A stretch of 64,000 nt of DNA from Oceanirhabdus seepicola (GTDB lineage: Bacteria > Bacillota > Clostridia > Clostridiales > Clostridiaceae). The first letter of the stretch is position 1. Every line of letters starts with the position of its first letter. The stretch covers positions 930,001 through 994,000 of the forward strand of contig NZ_JAGSOJ010000002.1 in NCBI RefSeq assembly GCF_023684385.1, in the 5' to 3' direction. The position numbers and the translations under genes were made by a program. Of this stretch, positions 27,585-40,398 are shown in pieces. A model generated the notes under the pieces. The model did not search any database and was not told the DNA's origin. It saw only the letters and a program-made list of their open reading frames with translations.

Positions 27585-28533
27585 TATTTTAATATTTGTT
27601 GTTGCTCTATTAGCTGCTACATTGAGAATGGCTACTCCGCTGATTTTTGCTGGTATAGGAGGGGTATTCTCAGAAAGATCAGGTGTAGTTAATATTGGTC
27701 TTGAAGGTATGATGACGATTGGTGCATTCTTCGCTGTGTGGGTAACTTTTAAAACAGGAAGCCCATGGATTGGACTAATTGGTGCTATAGTTGCAGGTGC
27801 TGTTTTATCATTACTACATGCTTTCTTAAGTATAACACTTAAAGCAGATCAAGTTATATCTGGTACAGCTATTAACTTATTTGCATCTGCTCTTTGTGCG
27901 TTTTTGATTCAAACGTTATTCCATAAGGGAGGGCAGACTGATAGTGTTGCTACTCTTCCAGGTTTACCTAAATGGTTAGTTAGTGGTTTATACAAAATAC
28001 CGGGTATTGGAAAATACCTAGGAGACTTTGTTGGTGGATTAAACTGGTTTGTTGTATTTGCGCTTATTTTAGTTGCAGTATCTACATTCATAATTTATAA
28101 GACACCATTAGGATTAAGAATCAGATCTGTTGGAGAACATCCAAAAGCAGCTGATACATTAGGAATTAACGTTTATTCAATGAGATATTTATGTGTTGCT
28201 ATCTCTGGTGCTTTAGCTGGATTTGGTGGAGCGGCACTTTCAATTGGTATTGCTGGTATATACAGTAATGGAATGGTAGCAGGTAAAGGATTTATCGCTC
28301 TTGCTGCTATGATATTTGGTAACTGGAAGCCAAAAGGAACAATGCTTGCGTGTCTATTATTTGGTTTTGCTGAGGCATTCCAAATAAAAGCACAAGGTTT
28401 TGGATGGAACTTACCTACTGAAATATATTCAAGTTTACCTTATGTACTTACAATGTTAGCATTGTCAGGGCTTGTTGGAAAAACAACAGCACCTCGTGCA
28501 GATGGTGTTCCTTACGAAAAAGGATCAAGATAA
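27577..28533 (+). CDS. Nucleoside ABC transporter permease 2 (YufQ/NupQ type)
   Basis: A 318-residue BPD_transp_2 permease, second half of the channel. Visible motifs are FAGIGGVFSERSGVVNIGLEGMM (about 25-48) and GEHPKAADTLGINVYSMR (cytoplasmic coupling loop), with multiple hydrophobic segments. It is the last gene of the transporter operon; an intrinsic terminator follows 8 bp after the stop. The paired YufP/YufQ arrangement supports nucleoside rather than sugar uptake. Confidence 0.94.
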   Translation: MDNILIFVVALLAATLRMATPLIFAGIGGVFSERSGVVNIGLEGMMTIGAFFAVWVTFKTGSPWIGLIGAIVAGAVLSLLHAFLSITLKADQVISGTAINLFASALCAFLIQTLFHKGGQTDSVATLPGLPKWLVSGLYKIPGIGKYLGDFVGGLNWFVVFALILVAVSTFIIYKTPLGLRIRSVGEHPKAADTLGINVYSMRYLCVAISGALAGFGGAALSIGIAGIYSNGMVAGKGFIALAAMIFGNWKPKGTMLACLLFGFAEAFQIKAQGFGWNLPTEIYSSLPYVLTMLALSGLVGKTTAPRADGVPYEKGSR

Positions 28534-28541
28534 TAAATGTA

Positions 28542-28573
28542 GAAAAAAGCTCAGCATTCGCTGGGCTTTTTTC
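28542..28573 (+). terminator. Terminator of the nucleoside transporter operon
   Basis: Stem GAAAAAAGCTCAGC / GCTGGGCTTTTTTC with ATTC loop (28542-28555 with 28560-28573); the T-run is within the 3' arm. Confidence 0.88.
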
Positions 28574-28742
28574 TATATTTCTTTTGATTTTTTTTATCCC
28601 ATAGGATTTTGCACGATAATTAATTTAATGATTCTTAAGAGAAATGATATACGGTGTTGAATAAAGGAAGAGAATATGTTTATATTAGAGTAAGTGTATG
28701 AGTTTTTTGAATGTTAAATCATAGGGTATGGGTGGTGCTTTA

Positions 28743-30092
28743 ATGGATTTGAATGTTAATTTAAATATTTCACAAGAACAGAAATTGGTATTAACTCAAC
28801 AAATGAAATTATCTATAGATATATTGCAATTTTCTTCTTTGGAATTAACAGAATTTATTGAAGAAAAATTAGAGGAAAATCCTTTGTTGGAAAAGGAAAA
28901 TAGGGATTCTGAAGAATTGGTGGAATTTGTAAAGGAACTTGGAAAGTATGAAAAGAATAAATACGAAAGAATAGATTACAATAATGATTATGTTTCTCCA
29001 CTAAATTTTATTAGCAAGGAAGAGAGTTTGTATGAGTTCTTATTAACACAACTTAAAAATATAAATCTCTCTAAAGAACATAATGAAATTTTAGAGTACT
29101 TAATAAATAACATTGATGAAAAAGGATATTTAAATGTTGAAGTAGAAAATGTGTTAAAAAGTTTTGAGATAAAAGAAAATGAGTATGAGTTATGTGTGAA
29201 AACACTCCAAAGTATGGAGCCAACAGGTATAGGTGCCAGAAATTTGAAAGAATGTTTAAATATACAGTTGAAAGATAAAGATTATACAAATGAAGTGCTC
29301 TTTGAAATTATTGATAAACATTTGGATTTAATCGCTAGTAATAAATATAAAGAATTATCCCAAATATATGGAATTAAAATAAAAGAAGCTCAAGATTTAG
29401 GAGATATTATTAAAAAACTTGAGCCTAAACCTGCTAGAGGATTTTATACTGGTGAAAAGATAGTATACATAACTCCTGATGTTTTTATTAAAAATATAAA
29501 TGGAGAGTTAATTATATTATTGAATGAGAGAAATGCACCAAATCTCCAAATAAATAATTTATATATGAACATCATTAATAATGAAAATGCAAAGAGTGAA
29601 GAAAAGAAATATGTTAAGGAAAAAATAAGTGAGGCTCTTAATATAATTAAGGGAATAGATCAAAGAAAAAGTACGCTCTATCAAGTGAGTGAGAAGATAG
29701 TTGAAAAACAAAAAGAATACTTCTTAAAAGGTGATATGTATCTTAAACCAATGATTTTAAAGGAAATTGCTTTAGATTTGAACTTGCATGAATCTACTAT
29801 TAGTAGAGCTGTTAAAAATAAGTACTTGGAAGGACCAAAGGGTGTAATTGCTATTAAAGAACTTTTTAGTGCTTCGTTAAAAAGTAATTATGATAAAGAA
29901 GAGAGTTCAGCGAAATCAATAAAAAGTATAATAAAAAACATTATAAATGGTGAAAATAAAAAGAAGCCATACTCGGATAATATTATTTCGCAAATGTTAT
30001 TTGAGCAAGGGGTTAAGATATCTAGAAGAACTGTAGCGAAGTATAGAGAGGAGATGGGGATACTTAGCACGAGTAAAAGAAAAAGGTTTTAG
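28743..30092 (+). CDS. rpoN: RNA polymerase sigma-54 factor
   Basis: A 449-residue sigma-54. Region I is MDLNVNLNISQEQKLVLTQQ-like and Gln/Leu-rich (1-50), followed by the acidic region II, the core-binding domain (about 100-280), and the C-terminal DNA-binding part with the RpoN box SRRTVAKYREEMGI (about 425-440). The ATG at 28743 gives the canonical start and has GGTGGTG before it; the earlier ATG at 28728 lacks a ribosome site. It needs AAA+ activators, none in this window. It lies just upstream of cggR. Confidence 0.95.
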   Translation: MDLNVNLNISQEQKLVLTQQMKLSIDILQFSSLELTEFIEEKLEENPLLEKENRDSEELVEFVKELGKYEKNKYERIDYNNDYVSPLNFISKEESLYEFLLTQLKNINLSKEHNEILEYLINNIDEKGYLNVEVENVLKSFEIKENEYELCVKTLQSMEPTGIGARNLKECLNIQLKDKDYTNEVLFEIIDKHLDLIASNKYKELSQIYGIKIKEAQDLGDIIKKLEPKPARGFYTGEKIVYITPDVFIKNINGELIILLNERNAPNLQINNLYMNIINNENAKSEEKKYVKEKISEALNIIKGIDQRKSTLYQVSEKIVEKQKEYFLKGDMYLKPMILKEIALDLNLHESTISRAVKNKYLEGPKGVIAIKELFSASLKSNYDKEESSAKSIKSIIKNIINGENKKKPYSDNIISQMLFEQGVKISRRTVAKYREEMGILSTSKRKRF

Positions 30093-30112
30093 AGATATTT
30101 TGCAAAAAAACG

Positions 30113-30183
30113 TTGAAATAATTCTAAAATGTATTATAATATAAGTGGGAACAATAATTAAGTAGGGGGACAAAATAAGTCCC
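30113..30183 (+). promoter_or_regulatory. Promoter and candidate CggR operator upstream of cggR-gapA operon
   Basis: TTGAAA (30113-30118), 16 bp, TATAAT (30135-30140). Downstream, two direct repeats spaced about 20 bp, GGGAACAATAATTAAGT (from 30148) and GGGGACAAAATAAGTCC (from 30166), resemble the tandem GGGAC/GTCC operator bound by CggR in Bacillus. A roadblock site here would let the regulator repress its own operon and respond to fructose-1,6-bisphosphate. Confidence 0.6.
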
Positions 30184-30199
30184 AGAAGGTGTTTACATT

Positions 30200-31243
30200 A
30201 TGAATCTACAAGATTTAGCAAATAAGATATTGCCGGAGTTACCTGAATTACTCCATAGAAGGTATAATATTCTAAAAACAATAAACTTCTATGAGCCTAT
30301 CGGAAGAAGAATGTTAGCTCAAGAAACTAATCTTGGAGAGAGAACCATAAGGAATGAAGTTGAACAAATGAAGAAATCGAATTTTATTTCTGTGAAGAAT
30401 AGTGGAATGTGTCTCACTCGAGAAGGTAAAGGTATTTTGAATGAACTTAAAGACTTGTTAAAAGATATTGAAGGATTAAGTGGAAAAGAAGAAATGATCC
30501 AGAAATATTTAAACATAAAGAAAGTAATAATAGTTCCTGGTGATTGTGATGAAGACCCATCGGTTTTAGGTGAGATGGGAAGAGCGGCTGCTAGTTATTG
30601 TAAAACTATTATGTATGATAACATTAGCATAGCACTTACAGGTGGAAATAGTATTAAAGCTGTTGTTGATAATTTTGATATATACACTAAGTATAAAGAT
30701 ATTCTTGTTTTGCCAGCAAGAGGAGGTATAGGGAAGAAGGTTGAAATTCAATCTAATACTCTAGCTGCAGAATTAAGCAACAAGCTCAATGGTAATTATA
30801 AACTTCTATATGCACCTGATAATATGAGTGGTATAGCTCTAGAAACTATGTTAAAAGAAAAAAGTATATGTGAAACAATTGAAAAAATAAGAGAAACAGA
30901 TATACTGGTTTATGGAATCGGTAGAGCAGATGAAATGGCAAAAAGAAGAGAATTGGAAGCAGAAACAATTGAACAATTACATAATTTAGGTGCTGTTGGA
31001 GAAGCATTTGGAATTTACTTCAACAAAAATGGTAGCACAGTATATTGCACCCCTACAATCGGTATTCAAGGAGAAGATCTTGAAAAAATTGAACATTTAA
31101 TTGCAATAGCTGGAGGAAAGCAAAAGAGTGAAGCTATTATCTCGGTAGAACGAGGAAGAAAAAAAAGTGTTCTAGTTATTGATCAGGGTTGTGCTAATGA
31201 AATAATGAATATAATTTCTCGTAATGAAGAAAATTATATTTAG
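30200..31243 (+). CDS. cggR: Central glycolytic genes regulator (SorC family)
   Basis: A 347-residue repressor with an N-terminal winged-helix DNA-binding part (about 15-75: RRMLAQETNLGERTIRNEVEQM) and a SorC/DeoR-type sugar-phosphate sensor (about 90-345: VPGDCDEDPSVLGEMGRAAA, ALTGGNSIKAVVD, LPARGGIG). In Bacillus, CggR represses gapA-pgk-tpi-pgm-eno and is released by fructose-1,6-bisphosphate; the same genes follow here in the same order. The gene starts at an ATG behind AGAAGGTG. Candidate operator repeats lie in its own leader. Confidence 0.93.
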   Translation: MNLQDLANKILPELPELLHRRYNILKTINFYEPIGRRMLAQETNLGERTIRNEVEQMKKSNFISVKNSGMCLTREGKGILNELKDLLKDIEGLSGKEEMIQKYLNIKKVIIVPGDCDEDPSVLGEMGRAAASYCKTIMYDNISIALTGGNSIKAVVDNFDIYTKYKDILVLPARGGIGKKVEIQSNTLAAELSNKLNGNYKLLYAPDNMSGIALETMLKEKSICETIEKIRETDILVYGIGRADEMAKRRELEAETIEQLHNLGAVGEAFGIYFNKNGSTVYCTPTIGIQGEDLEKIEHLIAIAGGKQKSEAIISVERGRKKSVLVIDQGCANEIMNIISRNEENYI

Positions 31244-31276
31244 AAAACTTAATTTGTTTAAATGAAATTCAAATAA

Positions 31277-32308
<1,032 letters not shown>

Positions 32309-32324
32309 ACTATAGTTGAAAACT

Positions 32325-32365
32325 AAAAGTCTGGCCTTAGAGTTTTCTATAGTGCCAGACTTTTT
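32325..32365 (+). terminator. Hairpin with T-run between gapA and pgk
   Basis: 11-bp stem AAAAGTCTGGC / GCCAGACTTTT (32325-32335 with 32354-32364) ending in T residues. It is probably a partial terminator or mRNA processing stop inside the glycolytic operon. Confidence 0.75.
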
Positions 32366-32425
32366 CAAACTTAGAGAGAATTTTTGGAAGACTTATGGGA
32401 TTTTGTAGTGAAAGGAGCAGAGATT

Positions 32426-33622
32426 ATGAAACTAAACAAAAAGACAATTGAAGACATTTCAGTTAAAGGTAAAAAAGTATTAGTTAGATGTGATTTTAAC
32501 GTGCCTCTAAAGGATGGAAAAATTACAGATGAGAATAGATTAGTAGGAGCTCTTCCTACAATAAAGTATCTTATGGAAAACGGTGCAAGAGTTATACTTT
32601 GTTCTCACCTTGGTAAGCCAAAGGGAGAGGCGAAACCTGAGTTGACTTTAGCTCCTGTGGCTAAGAGACTAAGTGAAATGCTTGAAACAGAAGTTGTTTT
32701 TGCTGATGATGCTAACGTTGTAGGGGAAAATGCTAAAAAAGCAGTGGAAGCTATGAAGGATGGAGAAGTTGTATTACTTCAAAACACTAGATATAGAAAA
32801 GAAGAGACAAAGAATGGTGAAGAGTTCTCTAAAGAGTTAGCTTCACTTGCTGAAATCTTTGTAAATGATGCTTTTGGTACTGCACATAGAGCTCATTGCT
32901 CAACTGTTGGTGCTGGTGAGTTTTTAGAAGAGAGAGTTTGTGGATACCTTATTCAGAAGGAAATCAAATTCTTAAGTGGTGCTATTGAATCTCCTAAAAA
33001 ACCATTTGCTGCTATTTTAGGAGGAGCAAAAGTATCAGATAAGATTAGTGTTATCAATAATCTTCTTGATAAGGTTGATACATTAATCATAGGTGGAGGT
33101 ATGGCGTATACTTTCCTTAAAGCACAAGGATATGAAATTGGAACTTCACTATTAGAAGCTGAAAAAGTAGATTACTCTTTAGAAATGATTAAGAAAGCTG
33201 AAGATAAAGGTGTTAAATTATTACTACCTGTTGATCACGTTTGTGGTGCAGAATTCAATGCAGAAACTGAACCTGTAATTACAGAAGATCAAAACATTCC
33301 AGAAGGATTTATGGGATTAGACATCGGACCAAAAACTTCTAAATTATATGAAGATGCCGTTAGGGAAGCTAAAACGGTTGTATGGAATGGACCAATGGGA
33401 GTATTCGAATTTAAGAACTTTGCAAAAGGTACAATGGCTGTAGCAGAAGCTTTAGCCGGAAGTGATGCAGATACTATAATCGGTGGTGGAGATAGTGCTG
33501 CTGCTGTTAATATTTTAGGATTCGGAGATAAGATGACACACATTTCAACTGGTGGTGGAGCTTCTTTAGAATTACTAGAAGGAAAAGAGCTTCCAGGAAT
33601 AGTTGCATTAGACGATAAATAA
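32426..33622 (+). CDS. pgk: Phosphoglycerate kinase
   Basis: A 398-residue enzyme making ATP from 1,3-bisphosphoglycerate. It has an N-terminal substrate domain ([26 protein letters not shown]), a nucleotide domain ([21 protein letters not shown]), and a C-terminal [10 protein letters not shown] and [13 protein letters not shown]. The ATG at 32426 gives the canonical [11 protein letters not shown] start with AAAGGAG upstream; an in-frame ATG at 32384 has no ribosome site. Confidence 0.97.
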   Translation: MKLNKKTIEDISVKGKKVLVRCDFNVPLKDGKITDENRLVGALPTIKYLMENGARVILCSHLGKPKGEAKPELTLAPVAKRLSEMLETEVVFADDANVVGENAKKAVEAMKDGEVVLLQNTRYRKEETKNGEEFSKELASLAEIFVNDAFGTAHRAHCSTVGAGEFLEERVCGYLIQKEIKFLSGAIESPKKPFAAILGGAKVSDKISVINNLLDKVDTLIIGGGMAYTFLKAQGYEIGTSLLEAEKVDYSLEMIKKAEDKGVKLLLPVDHVCGAEFNAETEPVITEDQNIPEGFMGLDIGPKTSKLYEDAVREAKTVVWNGPMGVFEFKNFAKGTMAVAEALAGSDADTIIGGGDSAAAVNILGFGDKMTHISTGGGASLELLEGKELPGIVALDDK

Positions 33623-33665
33623 GTCGTATTAGAATATAACTAAGTTTAATATAGAGGTGATTTTA

Positions 33666-34412
33666 ATGAGAAGAGCTATTATATCTGGTAACTGGAAAAT
33701 GAATAAAACTCCAGAAGAAACAGTTGCATATATAAATGAATTTAAAAACAACGTTAAAGATGCTGATGCAGAGGTAATACTTTGTCCGCCAGCAATATGC
33801 TTAACAGAGGCTGTTAAAGCGGCTGAAGGAACTAATGTTAAGATTGCAGCACAAAACATGCACTATAAAGAGAGTGGAGCATTTACAGGAGAGTTATCTC
33901 CATTAATGCTTAAATCAGTAGGTATTGAGCATGTAGTAATAGGACACAGTGAAAGAAGACAGTACTTCAATGAAACTGATGAAACAGTTAATCTTAAGCT
34001 TAAAGCTGCTTTTGAAAATGGTATTATACCTATTCTTTGCGTAGGTGAAACTCTTGAAGAAAGAGAAAGTGGAAGAACTGAAGCTGTTCTTGAAGGACAA
34101 TTAAAGGAAGATTTAGCTGGATTAACTAGTGAAAATGTAAAAACTTTAGTTGTTGCTTATGAACCAATATGGGCAATTGGTACTGGTAAAACTGCTAGTG
34201 CTGAAGATGCAAATGATACTATTAAGTTCATAAGAAATAAAGTAGCTGAGTTATTTGATACTGAAAGTGCTGAAGCAATGAGAATACTTTATGGTGGTTC
34301 TGTAAAACCTAATACTATTAAAGGTCAAATGGAAATGAGTGATATTGATGGTGGATTAGTTGGTGGAGCTAGCCTAAAAGTAGAAGATTTTTCTGCTATT
34401 GTTAATTATTAA
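33666..34412 (+). CDS. tpiA: Triose-phosphate isomerase
   Basis: A 248-residue TIM barrel. The N-terminal [10 protein letters not shown] carries the catalytic Lys, [11 protein letters not shown] the catalytic His, and [16 protein letters not shown] the catalytic Glu and flexible loop; [10 protein letters not shown] and VGGASL bind phosphate. It interconverts dihydroxyacetone phosphate and glyceraldehyde 3-phosphate. The ATG at 33666 follows AGAGGTG, which contains the in-frame GTG at 33657. It lies 43 bp after pgk, in the same operon. Confidence 0.97.
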   Translation: MRRAIISGNWKMNKTPEETVAYINEFKNNVKDADAEVILCPPAICLTEAVKAAEGTNVKIAAQNMHYKESGAFTGELSPLMLKSVGIEHVVIGHSERRQYFNETDETVNLKLKAAFENGIIPILCVGETLEERESGRTEAVLEGQLKEDLAGLTSENVKTLVVAYEPIWAIGTGKTASAEDANDTIKFIRNKVAELFDTESAEAMRILYGGSVKPNTIKGQMEMSDIDGGLVGGASLKVEDFSAIVNY

Positions 34413-34581
34413 TTAATTCTATTGAAAAAATAAGATATGTGAGATAAACTAGTTAGGGAAAACCTTTTTTTTATGGTTGTAATTAGTGCTTATGCTATCT
34501 TGAAAAAGTGGTTCACATGTTGATTGAACATAAGAAGAAGTACAATGGGAAACATTAAAAATTAATAATGGAGGAAAAAGA

Positions 34582-36111
34582 ATGGCTAAAAAACCAGTAT
34601 TGTTAATGATTCTAGATGGATTTGGTTTAGATAATCCAGGAGATGGTAATGCTATAGCTTTAGCTAACACGCCTAACTATGATGAATATATTAAGAAATA
34701 TCCAATGACAACAGTTGGAGCTAGTGGATTAGATGTTGGTCTTCCAGAAGGTCAGATGGGTAACTCAGAAGTTGGTCATTTGAATATAGGTGCTGGTAGA
34801 GTTATTTATCAAGCATTAACAAAAATAACTAAAGAAATTAAAGAAGAAAAGTTCTTTGAAAATAAAGCAATTAATGGTGCTTTTGAAAATGCTATTGAAA
34901 AAAATGGTAGTGTACACTTACTAGGATTATTATCTGATGGAGGAGTTCACTCTCATATTGATCATGTAAAAGGATTAATTTTAGGAGCTAAAAATAAGGG
35001 TATAACAAAACTATACCTACATGCTTTTCTTGATGGAAGAGATGTTCCACCTAAATCAGCAATCACTTATATTGAAGAAATAGAAGCATATATGAGAGAA
35101 GTAGGTTTAGGAGAAATTGCTACTGTAAGTGGTAGATACTATGCTATGGACAGAGATAAAAGATGGGAAAGAGTTAATCTTGCTTATAATGCTCTTGTGC
35201 TTGGTGAAGGTGAAAAAGTGAATACTGCTGTTGGTGCAGTTGAAGAATCATACCATGAGAATAAAACTGATGAATTTGTTCTTCCAAGTGTAATCATGAA
35301 TGAAGGCAGACCGGTAGCAAAGATTAAAGATGGAGATTCTGTTGTGTTCTTCAACTTCAGACCAGATAGAGCTAGAGAAATAACTAGAGCCATCAATGAT
35401 GTTGAATTCAGTGCATTTGAAAGAGAGAGATTAAATCTTCATTATGTTTGTATGACTCAATATGATAGTACAATTGAGAATGTGCAAATTGCATATCCGC
35501 CAGAAAGTTATGAAAATACACTTGGTGAATATATAAGTAAGAAAGGTTTAAATCAACTTAGAATAGCTGAAACAGAGAAATATGCCCATGTTACTTTCTT
35601 CTTTAATGGTGGTGTAGAAGAACCTAGTAATAATGAAGAAAGAGTTCTTTTAAATTCTCCAGATGTTGCAACATATGATTTGCAACCTGAGATGAGTGCT
35701 AAAGAAGTTACAGATGCTTTAATAGCTGAATTAGATAAAGAGAAATTTGATGTTATAGTATTAAACTATGCTAACCCAGATATGGTTGGTCATACTGGAG
35801 TTATTGAAGCAGCTATAAAGGCTGTTGAAACAGTTGATACTGAAATGAAGAAGGTTGTTGATAAAATTCTTGAAAAAGATGGTAGTGTATTTATGACAGC
35901 AGACCATGGAAATGCTGAAACAATGATAGAATACTCTACAGGTAAACCAATGACTGCGCATACTACACATGAAGTACCTTTCTTATATATTTCTAATAAT
36001 GCAAAGGAATTAAGGGAGTGTGGTATATTAGCAGATATTGCACCTACAATGCTTCAAGAATTAAACATTGAAATACCAGAGGAAATGACTGGTAAATCAT
36101 TATTCAAATAA
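34582..36111 (+). CDS. gpmI: 2,3-bisphosphoglycerate-independent phosphoglycerate mutase
   Basis: A 509-residue metalloenzyme of the alkaline phosphatase superfamily that interconverts 3- and 2-phosphoglycerate. It has an N-terminal LMILDGFG, the phosphorylated Ser62 in GQMGNSEVGHLNIGAGR, a HAFLDGRDVPPKSA phosphatase/transferase insert, and C-terminal metal sites YANPDMVGHTG and TADHGNAE. Its Mn2+ dependence is known in spore-formers. RBS GGAGGA; it is fourth in the lower-glycolysis set after a 169-bp gap without a clear terminator. Confidence 0.97.
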   Translation: MAKKPVLLMILDGFGLDNPGDGNAIALANTPNYDEYIKKYPMTTVGASGLDVGLPEGQMGNSEVGHLNIGAGRVIYQALTKITKEIKEEKFFENKAINGAFENAIEKNGSVHLLGLLSDGGVHSHIDHVKGLILGAKNKGITKLYLHAFLDGRDVPPKSAITYIEEIEAYMREVGLGEIATVSGRYYAMDRDKRWERVNLAYNALVLGEGEKVNTAVGAVEESYHENKTDEFVLPSVIMNEGRPVAKIKDGDSVVFFNFRPDRAREITRAINDVEFSAFERERLNLHYVCMTQYDSTIENVQIAYPPESYENTLGEYISKKGLNQLRIAETEKYAHVTFFFNGGVEEPSNNEERVLLNSPDVATYDLQPEMSAKEVTDALIAELDKEKFDVIVLNYANPDMVGHTGVIEAAIKAVETVDTEMKKVVDKILEKDGSVFMTADHGNAETMIEYSTGKPMTAHTTHEVPFLYISNNAKELRECGILADIAPTMLQELNIEIPEEMTGKSLFK

Positions 36112-36187
36112 TAAAAAATGATAAATTTTTTCTTTGGAATGGGTAAACTGTTTCAAAGAAAAAGTACATATAATGGAGGTTATTTAA

Positions 36188-37489
<1,302 letters not shown>

Positions 37490-37520
37490 TAAGTTTTTAA
37501 ATAGTATGTAATAAATGTTA

Positions 37521-37551
37521 AATAGGGAAACTTAAATATGGTTTCCCTATT
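37521..37551 (+). terminator. Terminator after enolase
   Basis: 11-bp stem AATAGGGAAAC / GTTTCCCTATT (37521-37531 with 37541-37551); the downstream side is only moderately T-rich. Confidence 0.7.
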
Positions 37552-37670
37552 AATTTGTATATAATATTTACTTTTTGGGATAAGTGTGATAGTATATATA
37601 TGTTATAATTGGACAAACTAAAAGAGAAAAATTCGCGATAGTGATTGAGTTTGCATTGTAGACAATAATG

Positions 37671-37699
37671 TTGTAAACTTTAATTTATTGTGCTAAAAT
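37671..37699 (+). promoter_or_regulatory. Candidate sigma-A promoter of secG
   Basis: TTGTAA (37671-37676), 17 bp, TAAAAT (37694-37699), about 37 bp before the secG start. Confidence 0.5.
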
Positions 37700-37735
37700 A
37701 TTGTTGTTGTTATATCTTTTTTTAGGAGGTGCAAT

Positions 37736-37966
37736 ATGGAAACAGTTTTAAGAGTTTTACTAGTATTGATTTCAGTAGCTATAGTTGGACTTGTAATGAT
37801 ACAACCAAGTAAAAGTCAAGGACTTGCAGGATTAATCACTGGTGGGTCTAATGAAAACTTTTTTGCAAAAAATAAAGTTAAGACAAAAGAGAAAGTTATG
37901 GCTAGAATTACAGTTGTATTGTCTCTTGCATTTGTAGGTATTGTTATTGCTTTAAATTTAATTTAA
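37736..37966 (+). CDS. secG: Preprotein translocase subunit SecG
   Basis: A 76-residue two-helix membrane protein (about 4-20 and 56-74) with the conserved middle loop PSKSQGLAGLITGGSNENFFAKNK. It is the small accessory subunit of the SecYEG channel. Its position directly after eno is the usual one in Bacillus and Clostridia. RBS TTAGGAGG. Its length is normal. Confidence 0.95.
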   Translation: METVLRVLLVLISVAIVGLVMIQPSKSQGLAGLITGGSNENFFAKNKVKTKEKVMARITVVLSLAFVGIVIALNLI

Positions 37967-38009
37967 TAAATAAATTTTATATTTATGCTTGAAAGGGGCG
38001 CATGACTTA

Positions 38010-40049
38010 ATGAATTTATATCTATTATGTGGTTTAGTGGGTGTTTTTGCATTGATCTTTGCTTTGGTATTAGGTAAAGGAATTAATAGCAAAAGTGCTG
38101 GAAATGAAAGAATGAAAGAGTTAGCAGGGTATATCCAAGATGGAGCTATGGCTTTCTTAAAGAGAGAATACTTCTATTTGGCTATATTCGTAGGGGCTGT
38201 ATGTGTTCTTATCCTATTAACTTTAGGATGGCAGACAGCAATCGCATTTGTTGTGGGAGCAATCTTCTCTATCTTTGCTGGTTACTTTGGTATGAGAATT
38301 GCTACAAGTGCAAACGTAAGAACTGCTGAGGCAGCAAGACACGGTCAGAAAGGTGCTTTAGAAATAGCATTCTCTGGTGGTGCGGTTATGGGAATGAGCG
38401 TTGTAGGTTTAGGTATTTTAGGTGTATCTATACTTTATACTGCATTTGATTACAACGTTGTTTATTTAACAGGATTTGGACTAGGAGCTTCTTCAATAGC
38501 GTTATTCGCTAGAGTTGGTGGAGGAATCTACACAAAAGCTGCAGACGTAGGAGCAGACCTAGTTGGTAAAGTTGAAGCTGGTATTCCAGAAGATGATCCA
38601 AGAAACCCTGCAGTTATTGCTGATAACGTTGGAGACAATGTTGGAGACGTTGCTGGTATGGGAGCAGACTTGTTTGAATCATATGTTGGATCATTAATAT
38701 CTGCAATCACTCTTGGAACGGCTGCTATGGCAGCAGGAATTGAGTCTTTGAATGATAAGGCTGCAATTTTCTTTCCATTCTTATTATTAGCAGCAGGTAT
38801 AGTTGCTTCTGTAGTAGGAATTTTAATTGCTAGAAAAAGTAAAGCAGACAATCCACAAAAAGCTTTGGACAGTGGAACTTATATAGGCGGAATCATTGTT
38901 ATTATTATTTCAGCTGTACTAAGTAAAATGTTATTTGGTGGATTTACAGCGTTTATAGCTGTTTTAGTTGGATTAGTTGTAGGTATGTTAATTGGTAAAA
39001 TTACAGAGATATACACTTCTGCGGATTATAAGCATGTAACAAATATTGCTGAGCAGTCTCAAACAGGTGCTGCTACAAACATTATTTCAGGATTAGCTGT
39101 TGGTATGAAATCAACAATGATTCCTATAATATTAATTGCAATTGGTGTATTAGTTTCTTTCTATGTAATGGGAGGAAATACTAACGCAACATTTGGTCTT
39201 TATGGTATAGCATTATCTGCTATAGGAATGCTTTCAATAACTGGATTAACAGTTGCTGTTGACGCTTACGGACCAATAGCTGATAACGCTGGTGGTATTG
39301 CAGAGATGGCTGGACTTCCTAAAGAAGTTAGACAGATTACTGACAAGCTTGACTCTGTTGGAAACACTACTGCGGCTATCGGTAAAGGATTTGCTATCGG
39401 ATCTGCGGCATTAACATCATTAGCATTATTTGCTGCATTCGCGCAAGCTGCTAAAATTACTAATATTGATTTGCTTGAACCAATTACTCTAGTTGGATTA
39501 TTAATAGGAGCAATGTTACCATTTATATTTGGTGCATTAACTATGGAATCTGTTTCAAAAGCTGCTAACGAGATGATTGAAGAAGTTAGAAGACAGTTCA
39601 AAACAATTCCTGGTATCATGGAAGGTAAAGGTAAGCCAGATTACGCTAAATGTGTTGATATTTCAACAACTGCTGCATTAAAAGAAATGATGCTTCCAGG
39701 TATCATTGCAATTGTTTCTCCGATTGGTATCGGTCTTCTTTTAGGAGCTGAAGCATTAGGAGGATTCTTAGGTGGAGCTGTTGCTTCTGGAGTTCTTGTA
39801 GCTATATTCATGGCTAACTCTGGTGGCGCTTGGGATAACGCTAAAAAATACATCGAATTAGGTAACTTTGGTGGTAAAGGATCTGAAACTCATAAAGCTG
39901 GAGTTGTTGGAGATACAGTTGGAGATCCATTTAAGGATACTTCAGGACCTTCAATGAACATCTTAATCAAGCTTATGACTATCGTTTCACTTGTTTTTGC
40001 TCCATTAATTGCTGAGTACGGTGGAATCTTATTGAACTTAATAAAGTAA
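38010..40049 (+). CDS. hppA: Membrane-bound ion-pumping pyrophosphatase (K+-dependent type)
   Basis: A 679-residue M-PPase with about 16 membrane helices. The pyrophosphate site is [35 protein letters not shown] (about 180-214, seen in parts) and the C-terminal [27 protein letters not shown] has Ala where K+-independent enzymes have Lys, so it should need K+. It uses pyrophosphate hydrolysis to pump H+ or Na+; which ion cannot be settled by eye. The ATG at 38010 is preferred over the in-frame TTG at 37989 because AAAGGGG lies between them, though the spacing is long. Confidence 0.94.
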   Translation: MNLYLLCGLVGVFALIFALVLGKGINSKSAGNERMKELAGYIQDGAMAFLKREYFYLAIFVGAVCVLILLTLGWQTAIAFVVGAIFSIFAGYFGMRIATSANVRTAEAARHGQKGALEIAFSGGAVMGMSVVGLGILGVSILYTAFDYNVVYLTGFGLGASSIALFARVGGGIYTKAADVGADLVGKVEAGIPEDDPRNPAVIADNVGDNVGDVAGMGADLFESYVGSLISAITLGTAAMAAGIESLNDKAAIFFPFLLLAAGIVASVVGILIARKSKADNPQKALDSGTYIGGIIVIIISAVLSKMLFGGFTAFIAVLVGLVVGMLIGKITEIYTSADYKHVTNIAEQSQTGAATNIISGLAVGMKSTMIPIILIAIGVLVSFYVMGGNTNATFGLYGIALSAIGMLSITGLTVAVDAYGPIADNAGGIAEMAGLPKEVRQITDKLDSVGNTTAAIGKGFAIGSAALTSLALFAAFAQAAKITNIDLLEPITLVGLLIGAMLPFIFGALTMESVSKAANEMIEEVRRQFKTIPGIMEGKGKPDYAKCVDISTTAALKEMMLPGIIAIVSPIGIGLLLGAEALGGFLGGAVASGVLVAIFMANSGGAWDNAKKYIELGNFGGKGSETHKAGVVGDTVGDPFKDTSGPSMNILIKLMTIVSLVFAPLIAEYGGILLNLIK

Positions 40050-40070
40050 TTTATTACTTTTGATATATGG

Positions 40071-40103
40071 AAAAGACTATCTAATTTTAGATAGTCTTTT
40101 TTA
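40071..40103 (+). terminator. Terminator after hppA
   Basis: 12-bp stem AAAAGACTATCT / AGATAGTCTTTT with AATTTT loop (40071-40082 with 40089-40100) and following T residues. Confidence 0.9.
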
Positions 40104-40398
40104 TTATTAATGTATTATAGATTTCTTAGTTGAAAACTTAACTTATTCAAGAAATTCAAAAGCTATATATTATTCTTTTTTCACTATTCTTTATATAACA
40201 AAGATTTGGTTAAAAATACAATTAAATTACTTGGATAAATTAAACTTTGACATAATATCTATATAAGTAATCTTAATATTGCAAGAAATATTTCAGAGGA
40301 AAATAAAATGCAATATTTTATCGAATTTTTCTTACATATATAAGAAATTTATAGTATAATGATATAAAGTGTTAAATTAATATACGGGGTGTAATAGC
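40104..40398. other. AT-rich intergenic stretch before yerC
   Basis: It has no coding frame or strong structure. TATAAT-like sequences near 40357 may serve yerC. Confidence 0.4.
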
